Source: Paramacrobiotus richtersi | Taxonomy: Eukaryota > Tardigrada > Eutardigrada > Parachela > Macrobiotidae | Assembly: GCA_034698045.1 (NCBI GenBank) | Contig: JAQGAU010000738.1 | Span: forward strand, 1-24,448 | Length of the DNA stretch: 24,448 nucleotides | Direction: 5' to 3' | Shown: positions 1 through 7,795 of the stretch, piece after piece | Numbering within the stretch: the first letter of the stretch is position 1 | Layout of the letters: every line of letters starts with the position of its first letter | Position numbers and translations under genes: made by a program | The notes under the pieces: generated by a model | Told to the model about the DNA's origin: nothing | Seen by the model: the letters and a program-made list of their open reading frames with translations, nothing else | The model's database searches: none

Positions 1-879
1 TGGCACAAGTGGTCAGTTGAAGGCTGAAGCCGCTTATGTAACCGTCCGCGACCAAACCCCAAAAGCGAAGCCGCGGACCAAACAGAAACAGGGTATAACG
101 TAGCAGAGGAGAGGAAAGAAACGGGTGATGTCCGAACGGTGCAGCTGGAAGGCAACCGATGGTCACCCTGTGACAAATGCAAACAAAATAAGAAGATGTC
201 TTAAAACAGAACAAGTGACTGAGCCAACTCAGCATCATAAAATCAGACAATTTGGAAGACATTGTGAGATCGAACGCATAAAAAAGAAAGGAACTGTTGC
301 AACTCCGAGCGCTCGGACATCTTCACTTCCGTAGTTCGTGGACAGTTCAGCAGCCAGTGCCAGCCATTGGTGACATCGTAACAAATGCGGGATCAGGCAG
401 AGTTGGTTCGGCCAACGCTGACAGGAAGGATATGATGATATGAACGGAAATCTAGACTTTCTATGCAACGAATTCAACACTGGAATTAAAATTATGGGGA
501 AGCTCCATAATGGTACAACGACTATGTTAAATTTGTTTAATGGTTGGCTACGGTAAAGATGAAACCTCTTCTGAGATTTGAAAGCGAAACGATAAAATTG
601 CTAACCGATATCATGCGAAGAAACTTTTTTCCGAAAAATTCAATTAGAATTCAGACTGAAAACAAAACGGGATAATAAATTAATCACAAATATATAGACA
701 ATTAATCACACAACACATATATCAATCTACTGGCAGTTATAGGAACAAGAAAGGAGCAACGTTGCAATAAAGCACCAAAGACTTCTTAATTCCGGATAAT
801 TTCATAATTTCAAACGGGAGATGACCGGGACGGTTAAGATCAGTTGAAACAAGTTTACACTAGTAGGCTTCATGATCAG

Positions 880-1006
880 GATTGTTTGGCTGATTATGTT
901 GATTATTCCAAAGTCTGATCATTCCGGTGTCTGACGTCAGCGTGCGCTGTGGCTAATCAGTGAAACAATCAAAATAATCAGTCACGCCCCACAATCAACA
1001 TAATCA
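880..1006. repeat. Nested inverted-repeat cluster
   Basis: The 14-mer TGATTATGTTGATT at 891-904 is matched by its perfect reverse complement at 993-1006. A second pair, GATTGTTTGGCTGATT near 880-895 and AATCAGTGAAACAATC at 955-970, is complementary at 14 of 16 positions. A related AATCAGCATAATC lies near 1181. This could be the remnant of a small foldback or MITE-like element. No target duplication was recognised. Confidence 0.5.
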
Positions 1007-2295
1007 ATACTAGCTCGCGAACTAGTTTTCGATTATGATCAAAACGTCTTCGCTAAGAACAGCACAGAACCCACAGTTTTCGATCAGTTTCACATTTCCT
1101 GAAGTAACCAACGCTTTTTCGATTTCACTGGATTTTTCTCATTGGTTGGCAAAGTTCGGCCCTCTTTTTCAACAATCAGCATAATCTGTTTCAGAATAAT
1201 CTTATGGTGAAGCTGACTACTGTGAACCGAGGAACAAAGTTTAAGAAAAAGAAAACTGAATTATTCACTCAGTTTACCAAACGAAATGGATTGACGGAAA
1301 ACAGTATACATCTTGGACAGTCTATTGGACACTTTAATTACGGGTTGTACGCGGTCGTCAGGCCATAATTTCAGAAACATTTTAGAGCGCAGCTGAAGAA
1401 GCGAGCTTCGGAAAGAACGTCGTCACGGAAAAACAAGAGGGTTACGGTTATGTATGTTACCTGAAACATATATGCTGCTACTGGACAGAACAGAAGTAAT
1501 ACAAATGGCTAGTTATACTGTAGATAATTCCCTTAGAAGGTTACTGGATTGATAGCGCGTAGATTTTTCAAACAATATTGACTGGCTCAAATGTAAGAAG
1601 AAAAAATTATCACTCAAGGAAAATAAAAGCGGACTACTATTCCTAGGACCACTGTCATTAAAATGTTTTAATTTGTAAATTAACTCATTCCTATTTTACA
1701 AATCATGGTTGAAAAGTTATGGAAGAATAAGCCAACTGAGAAAATCCAGCGAAAAAAGAATGTAAAATTTCTTTAGGTTGTGAAACAGTCAAGACATCGG
1801 CTGGAGATGGTATATAACTTTGTGACCTTCAAGAATTAATTGACGATTATTAAGGAATCGCTATGTCGGTCAGTTTAGTTCAGCAGACATGGTAAAACTG
1901 CAAGAGTTTGGAGTCGAAAAAAGATTTTGTAATCTGGAAGCTGCATTCGAAACTGCAATCGTTTAATAAACTCTGAAATTGATTCATCATATTATTTTGA
2001 AGAATAGAGCGGTAGTAACCTGTGCAAACCTAAAGGTCCTTAAAAGATCATGAATAAATGTGAATATATCTGGGGAGAGAAATACAAGAATGCGAAGAAG
2101 ACGTAGTGACGCCTGATTAACGAGGACTTGTGTTGTAGCATAGGAAAATCGTAAAAGGCTTAATTAACAACAGTTTTACAGAGTTCAACTGATTTCTGCA
2201 AGCCACAATAATCTAATGTTTCTTGTTGTGTTACGATGCGTGGCAACAAGCCCTTCTATCGCACGTTAACGACAATTATTGCTTTGGCAATAATT

Positions 2296-2410
2296 GCCAA
2301 TATAAAATATATAATTTAAATATATAAAATATATAATTTAATATATAATATATATATGATTTAAATATATAAAATATATAATTAAATATATATAATATAA
2401 TTTAATATGA
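2296..2410. repeat. AT-rich tract of TATAAAATATATAATTTAA-type repeats
   Basis: About 115 bp are almost pure A/T. The tract is built from imprecise repeats of ATATAATTTAAATATATAAA and is self-complementary. It is low-complexity sequence with no coding content. Confidence 0.85.
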
Positions 2411-2935
2411 ATTATGTTCGGCATAATGGTATGATCATTATCCGTTATGACCTGATGCTAACAGTCAATACTAATGTTAAATCATGCGGTGTTATAAGAT
2501 TATGATGATAAATTTGAAAAATTATGTACAATGAAAAACAAGGACTGTTTCCACAGTCGGTACTTGTAGAAAGATGCGAAATACCGCAAACAACAATTGC
2601 GAAGTCTACAATACGATACGGACGTTACAGGACACTAATCGCGCACAAAAGGAGAAAGGTCACCAATCAATTTCCGCATAAGCACATGCCAGTACACGGC
2701 TCTGACGTACTTACAAAGGACACAATGATGTCATGTCGTTTCAGATAAAGGTTGACCATGCACGTGTTACGTTCTTTCCTATCTAACGTGAAACAGGATG
2801 ATGGAGCTGTGGAGTGCCCCTTGGCAACCTCGTTTATATCTTGGGCATTATTTGTTGGTGTTCCGTTCATATTTCCTTTTTCTCAGAGTTAATTAGTAAA
2901 TTAATTTTCCGCCTATTGTACACAAGATCACAAGG

Positions 2936-3233
2936 ATGTGTAGCTGGACGACATGTATGATGCTAGTCAGTGTGGTGTCCCTCAGCGGCCAGTGGACCGT
3001 CGCCCAGGATTACAGCTACAACGACATGACGCCCAACGCCTACCACATGGCGCCGGCGCCCGATGCCGCAGCGCTGGCCCATGCCCGTAGTCAGCGCTTT
3101 AGCGGTTATCCTTCTGCGCAACGACAGCTCGGTATGTTTCATAAACCTAGCACCTGGCCATATGGGCGACCGGCATCGTCACCACCAGCAATGTGCAGCT
3201 GCCCCTGCGGCTAACCGCTGGATGAACAAGTGA
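2936..3233 (+). CDS. Small secreted Ala/Pro-rich protein, two exons, family unknown
   Basis: The ATG at 2936 opens a hydrophobic leader (Met-Cys-Ser-Trp then MMLVSVVSLSG) that ends near WTVAQ-DYSYN, a plausible signal-peptide cleavage after VAQ. The mature part is rich in Ala, Pro, Tyr and Arg, with HMAPAPDAAALAHARS and RFSGYPSAQRQL. A canonical donor (G|GTATGT) lies at 3131/3132. Acceptor AGs at 3187-3188 and 3197-3198 give introns of 57 or 67 bp. I prefer the second: it continues the Ala/Pro composition (LAAPAANRWMNK) and stops at TGA 3231-3233. The first acceptor, or no splicing, would end at 3214 with a Cys-rich tail (MCSCPCG). The exon is clearly more GC-rich than its flanks, and an AATAAA follows. 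I do not recognise the family. A secreted cuticle, antimicrobial or peptide-precursor role is only a guess. Confidence 0.6.
3132..3198 (+). other. Predicted intron of the secreted-protein gene
   Basis: The donor is GTATGT at 3132 and the acceptor is GCAG ending at 3198. The alternative acceptor CCAG ends at 3188. The 67-bp length fits the 55-100 bp introns inferred in the EML-like gene in this window. Confidence 0.5.
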
Positions 3234-3461
3234 CAGTGTTATCACTATGGTTAGCACAGACGATTGTTTAGTCGTTAACCGATTATATTACTATTGATCA
3301 CTTTTTTTTGTGTTTATGGATGTTTATGGTGTTTATGGATGTGATCAACGGATCTGAATACTGCCGAGGTGTCATTACGTTTTAGAAACTCTAATACGAT
3401 GTTAAGGTCTTATTTGTTGTCTGTTCTGCGTGACTGCGTCTATCGTGTTCTGTGCTAAACC

Positions 3462-3467
3462 AATAAA
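3462..3467 (+). terminator. AATAAA polyadenylation signal
   Basis: A canonical AATAAA lies about 230 bp after the predicted stop of the small secreted-protein gene. It is followed by a decline into unrelated sequence, so it is a reasonable 3' end for that transcript. Confidence 0.5.
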
Positions 3468-3559
3468 TCATAAAGCGCCCGATATGGCAACTTCCCCTTT
3501 ATGTGTAAGGAACTATCGTCCTGCGTTTTTGAGGATTGTCACCAGCATTGAGCTGCGTC

Positions 3560-3936
3560 AAACGTGTAGCGGTGTATGCTAATGCGAATGTGCACCCAGT
3601 AAGATCTAACTGCCAATAATGAGCGCCGTGTGACTCGAGCAAGTCTCTTCGAATCCTGTTCTGCCAGGCCTCATTTCCGATAGCAATCAACACAGTTCGA
3701 ACTTTGACGCACAATGCTGAAATACGTCGCTTAGCGTGGAACGGTGTTTCTACGAAATTGGTCTTAGGAGTAAAGGTTACGGTTCGCGTTACGTGAACTG
3801 TAAATGTACACAGAGCAAGATCTGGTTGAAATGAGCAAGGGCTGTCTTCCATGCGAGCGCGCTGCATTACCGTGGCAACCGACTCAGTTCGAACTTTGAC
3901 CGATTTTAACTCCGTTAACAACTTAACATAGTAATA
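3560..3936 (+). repeat. Diverged tandem leader repeats, probable LINE 5' UTR
   Basis: Two diverged segments about 200 bp apart share CAGTTCGAACTTTGAC (near 3685 and 3885). The preceding parts also match (a CAATCAAC or CAACCGACT lead-in), as do the AAGATCT...AATGAGC stretches near 3600 and 3820. They lie directly before the open frame at 3937 and the RT frames. Repeated monomers of this kind are a known 5' UTR/promoter arrangement in some non-LTR retrotransposons. Assigning them to this LINE rests on position. Confidence 0.45.
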
Positions 3937-4191
3937 ATGTTTTCTGATAAAATGTTGCAAAATGATGATGAACAATCGCCCGAACCGCCTCTAAACGATG
4001 CTCCAGTGATTCTTGCGAAATCTGCCCGCAAATCTAAAAAATCTCGTCCCAAACCTGATTCCGTTGTTGCATCCTCCGAAGCCACAAATCACGATAATCC
4101 TCCTGTCGACCCTGTTACTAATGTTGTTAAAGAGAAGGGAAAGTCCTCGCGTACAACAGAGCAACGTGTAAAAACTGTTGTGTTACTGTAA
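3937..4191 (+). CDS. Possible LINE N-terminal ORF, Lys/Pro-rich
   Basis: This 84-residue frame starts at an ATG just after the leader repeats and just before the RT frames. It is polar and basic (KSARKSKKSRPKP) with no domain I recognise. Its end runs into a short duplication: ACGTGTAAAAACTGTTGTGTT occurs twice, at about 4163 and 4198. It may be the eroded start of the LINE protein. A chance ORF is also possible. Confidence 0.3.
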   Translation: MFSDKMLQNDDEQSPEPPLNDAPVILAKSARKSKKSRPKPDSVVASSEATNHDNPPVDPVTNVVKEKGKSSRTTEQRVKTVVLL

Positions 4192-4222
4192 CGTGTAACG
4201 TGTAAAAACTGTTGTGTTCTGT

Positions 4223-5740
4223 TGTGTTACGCAACGTGTTACAGAGGATGAAGTCCGATCCATCCTACATCAAGTTCGCAAAAGGAAAAAATTTTCTGGG
4301 CCATTTGGATTCTCACCAAAGCTGTTGAACACCGTCTTGGGCATGTTGGTTGCGCCCTTGACTCGCATGGATAACAACTCGCTGAAAGCAGGTATTTTCC
4401 CATCATTTTTCAAAATAGCAGACGTGTACCCTCTTCCGAAAGTGTCAAATCCTGCTGGCATCGATGATTTCGACCCATCTCGCTACTGTGCAATTTGTCG
4501 AAAATATTTGAAAAATTTGTCCAGTATCAGCTACTAAAATACATCCGTGAGAAGGACTTATTATCCTCACGGCAGTCTGGTTTCCGAAAAGGACATTCGT
4601 GTTAGACGCTATTGCTAAAAGTTACAGAAGCGTGTAAACAGTCAATGGATTCGGGAGATGTTACGGCAGTGGCTTTCCTTGATCTTAAGAAAGCTTTCGA
4701 TTCCGTTAATCACTGTATGCTTATCAAGAAACTTCGAGAACGAGGCATTACCGGTGAAGCACTGCAGTGGTTTCATTCGTACCTCACCCGGCCGAAAACA
4801 GCGCGTGAAGAGTGGTGGGCGTATTGGACTGGCTGCCAGTGGTGTCTGGCGTGCCGCAGTGGACCGTGCTCGGTCCCATATTGTTCACTGTTTTTGTTAA
4901 TGATTTATTGCAGCTACCAGATGGAAGCTACGAAATGGAAGCGTTCGCGGATGACACGATTGTATTTTCCCGTGCCAGGAAGAAACCAGAAGCGGCTGAG
5001 AAATTGACCATCGCCCTGAAGTCAGTCTCCCACTGGTTTGACGAAAACTGTTTGGTCCTGAACACAAAAAAATGCGCCGCTATGTTTGTATGGGGCGAAC
5101 GAAAGAACAAGACAGAAGACACTTACACGATAATGCTGTGCAACGAAAATCTTCAGGTGAAGGATCGCGTGACGTATTTGGGCGTCGAAGTAGACCACAA
5201 TCTAAAGTGGACTGCCCAGTTCCAAATAGTGAAAAAGTGCATGAATTACGGAATAGCGAAGATCAGGCGGGGCCAATCCGGACTCAGCATTTCCCAGCGC
5301 GCTACAATTCATCACGCATTGGTCGAACCATACACGGACTACCGTTCGTCAGTTCAGAACCATACAGTCGACGGCGTCTATGGGTAACCGGGAGAAACTG
5401 AGAAAGCGTCAGGACGCAGCCTTAAGAGCCATCACCGACTGCAGGACCCGGGTAACACCGCAACTGTGCGGTCAGCTGGATATAACACCAGTGTTCAAGC
5501 GATGGGGCGAAAAGGATGCGATCTGGCTGTTTAAGCTCTGGAACCGGAAGGATTTCAACGTGCCGTGTTATATGCAGGAGGTAATTCAGGAACCTTAATA
5601 CGCGGTACGAAATTCGACGGAAGAAACGGATCGATGCATCGGCAAAGCGAAGCATCGGAAAGACAACCCTGGCAATGAGAGTAACAGAACTGTTCACAAA
5701 TATTATGAAAAATACCATAAACAAAATAAATATCTTGGAA
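4223..5740 (+). pseudogene. Jockey/CR1-like LINE reverse transcriptase, frameshifted
   Basis: The frames read as one non-LTR RT in order. VTEDEVRSILHQ...FSGPFGFSPKLL starts at 4226. Next come a LPKVSNP...DDFDPSRY block, SKIFEKFVQYQLLKYI and SSRQSGFRKGHS (about 4505-4600). AFLDLKKAFDSVNH follows (about 4670-4710), which carries the first catalytic Asp. VSGVPQWTVLGPILF (about 4840) and AFADDTIVFS (about 4940) follow, so the FADD catalytic pair is intact. YLGVEVDHNLKW and the thumb follow, then a C-terminal RKRQDAALRAI segment to about 5598. The copy is broken by frameshifts near 4500, 4600, 4800 and 5385. The 3' tail, with AATAAA-like sequence, ends near 5740. No intact product is possible, so this is a dead element of fairly recent origin. 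Confidence 0.85.
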
Positions 5741-5863
5741 TGTGGCTCGCTCTTTAAACACATTTCTCTCTCTGGTTAAGTCTAAAAACCTTTTCACGAG
5801 CTGATCTGATGTTGAATGGTCTGTTGCTCTTTTTGCTCCTGCTGCTCTTTTTTTTGCTCTTTT

Positions 5864-5944
5864 GTGACCAGACAGATAGTGCCATTGGGTTTGTCTGCTC
5901 GGCAATAAACAAACAAACAAACAATACGGGGTTTGTCTGGTCAC
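5864..5944. repeat. 11-bp inverted repeat around a CAAA microsatellite
   Basis: GTGACCAGACA at 5864-5874 has its exact reverse complement TGTCTGGTCAC at 5934-5944. Between them is a (CAAA)n tract at about 5903-5924. The arms share little beyond the 11 bases, so this may be a very short nonautonomous element or chance. Confidence 0.45.
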
Positions 5945-6762
5945 GAAATAAATGCAAACGCAAATGCAAATGGAAAAACCGTGGCATTGAAGGCTGTTAG
6001 TTTAAAGGTTAGGGGCTTACGCCTAGGTAACAATCGCACGATTAGCGGAAGATAAAATTGCCACCCTTCCATCAATAGAATCTCGGTATATTAAAAATTT
6101 GTTGAACACAAGCCACGAAGGCATTTGCCATTCTGCCTGCTACGCCGGGCGCAGTGGAAGAGGAACCGCTTTCGGAAATTGTTTCAAACGAATTCTAGCA
6201 CAAACACGGACTGTCTCCGAATATCCCACCGAAACGGCCTTTACTGAACGCGGCAAGCTTGGAATACTTTCCTAAATTCACTGGCCAGATTTGTCAGTCA
6301 TGTTGTCCTGAACGAAATTCTCTTTCGATTTCGTTCAGTTCGTCTGCATTAATAGAAGCCTTCCAAGGTATCGAAGTGCACACCGCTCCATTTTTGGAGC
6401 CGGAGTCTGGCGTTTGGCTGAACGCATTACCATTTGCTCACGTTTGGAATTTGCTTGATTACGATACTTTTAAGTTGTCACTTGGTTTACGAATCGCTGC
6501 AAAAATTTGTCAACCGCTGGCTGCGGAAAATGCGGTACAAAGATGACTAGTCTTGACCATCTTGGCGTCTCCTGTCGGTTCGCAACCGGTACTTATCCAC
6601 GACACGGTGGACCAAATAACATCATCTGCCGTGCTCTGGCATCGGCTGGGGTTCCCGCGAAACCGGAGCCAAGGGGACATCGCATACAACAGGTAGACGT
6701 CCAGATAGGTACACAACTTTCGCTTGGAATCACGGCTTCTGTTTAACTTGGGACGCGACATG

Positions 6763-7474
6763 TGCGACCGGTAAAACCGTCTGGACGGCAAAACCGGCCG
6801 CCGGATACTTTTGCCTGCGAACTGAAAGAACCGTCCGGAGGATAAAAATTTCGTCCGGCGTAAATTTTGCCCGCCTTATAATTTTTTCCTCATGACAACC
6901 TGTTTGAAGCTGTTAGTTTCATCCGGACACTATTTCCTCCGCCCGGGAAGGTGTTAGTTTCATTCAGACACTTTTGCCTGAACGTGGTAAGCCGTTAGTT
7001 TCATCCGGACGCTTTCGCTTTGAGCGTGGGAAGCTGCTAGTTTCATCCGGTCACTTTTGCCTGAGCGTGAGAAGCTGTTAGTTTCATCCGAACACTGTTG
7101 CCGGGGTGTGGTAAGGTATTAGTTTCATTCGGACACTTCTGCCGGCGCAAAGGAAGCTGTTAGTTTCAGCCGGACACTTTTGCCGAAGCGCGCCAAAACT
7201 AACAGCTTCCCACGCTCAGGCAAAAGTGTCCGGATGAAACTAACAGCTTCCCACGCTTCGTCAAAACTGTCCAGGCGCAACTAACAGCTTCCCGCGCTCC
7301 AGCAAAAGTATCAAGCCGAAACAAGCAGCTTCACACAGTTGTCGGGAGGAAAAAATTTTAGGGTAGACAAAATTTGCGCAGGACGGAATTTTTATCTTTC
7401 GGACGGTTTTGCCGGTTCACAGGCAAAAGTGTCCGGCGGACGGTTTTGCCGTCCAGACGGTTTCACCGGTCACA
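6763..7474. mobile_element. Foldback (FB-like) element with long inverted arms
   Basis: The two halves are inverted copies. The outer arms (6763-6906 and 7337-7474) match over about 140 bp, including ACCGTCTGGACGGCAAAACC and GGATAAAAATTTCGTCC versus their complements. The inner arms are arrays of a 41-bp unit (AAGCTGTTAGTTTCATCCGG then ACACTTTTGCCTGAGCGTGG). About seven direct units lie at 6907-7194 and about three and a half inverted units at 7195-7336. The ends read TGCGACCGGT...ACCGGTCACA. The flanks carry a near-identical duplication, GACATGTG at 6757-6764 and GACGTGTG at 7475-7482. The interrupted LINE frame (WDATC/VDT) rejoins across it. No transposase is encoded, so it is nonautonomous. 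Confidence 0.85.
6907..7336. repeat. 41-bp tandem repeats in both foldback arms
   Basis: Left-arm units begin at about 6907, 6948, 6989, 7031, 7072, 7113 and 7154, a spacing of 41 or 42 bp. They share the GTTAGTTTCATYCGGACACT core. The right arm holds the same unit in the opposite orientation (AACTAACAGCTTCCCACGCT). The unequal unit number between arms suggests expansion or contraction after formation. Confidence 0.85.
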
Positions 7475-7795
7475 GACGTGTGTTGACACTGTTTGTCAGT
7501 CCCACCTAAGAACGACCACTACACCGCCTTCAGAGGCAGAAATCGCCGCGAAGAAAAAGTGTCGATTGTACTCGTATCTGGAAGGCCGCTTCTTTTTCGA
7601 ACCACCAGGTTTCGAAACTCTTGGAGCTTCGGACCATCAGCTGTGGCATTGGTGAAAGACATCGGAAAACGCTTGCAGGAACATACATACAGGCGAACGG
7701 CGCTCCCACGAATACCTCGGGCAAAGGCTTTCGCTGGAAATTCAAGGTGGCAGCGCAACGTCCATCCTCGGCACCATGGAAGGAGCGGAACGGCG

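Larger units (their letters stand above)
1..2935. other. Region without recognisable genes
   Basis: I see no convincing coding sequence here on either strand. The open frames are short, have no family motifs and lack supporting splice signals. The stretch holds the inverted-repeat cluster at about 0.88-1.01 kb and the AT-rich tract at 2.30-2.41 kb, listed separately. The last 60 bases lead into the small secreted-protein gene and would contain its promoter, but I see no clear TATA box. Confidence 0.6.
6259..7795 (+). pseudogene. LINE copy A: C-terminal zinc-knuckle and nuclease-like region, interrupted
   Basis: The frames match the C-terminal region that follows the RT in one group of non-LTR elements. 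GVWLNALPFA (about 6410) and LSLGLRIAAKIC come first. A zinc-knuckle-like C-G-K-C...H-L-G-V-S-C (about 6515-6580) follows, then GGPNNIICRALASAGVP. The next motifs are GRRPDRYTT (about 6690) and LTWDATC (about 6745). After a 712-bp foldback insertion the protein resumes at once as VDTVCQSHL (about 7481), FEPPGFETLGA and a YLGQRLSLEIQGGSA block near 7710-7750. RPD...WDAT resembles the PD-(D/E)XK-like nuclease core of restriction-like-endonuclease LINEs; that assignment is inference. The RT part of this copy is absent, and frameshifts abound. Confidence 0.75.

Noticed and set aside
3640-3700. tRNA or SINE B-box-like TTCGAATCC/GTTCGAA sequences
   Set aside because: No A box, acceptor stem or anticodon arm can be drawn around them, and the match recurs as part of the leader repeat.
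3499-3975. 158-residue minus-strand open frame
   Set aside because: It runs through the repeated leader segments of the LINE, has no domain, and is explained by the + strand repeats.
6907-7336. CRISPR-like array of 41-bp repeats
   Set aside because: The repeats are contiguous without unique spacers, lie in inverted arms and belong to a foldback element in eukaryotic DNA.
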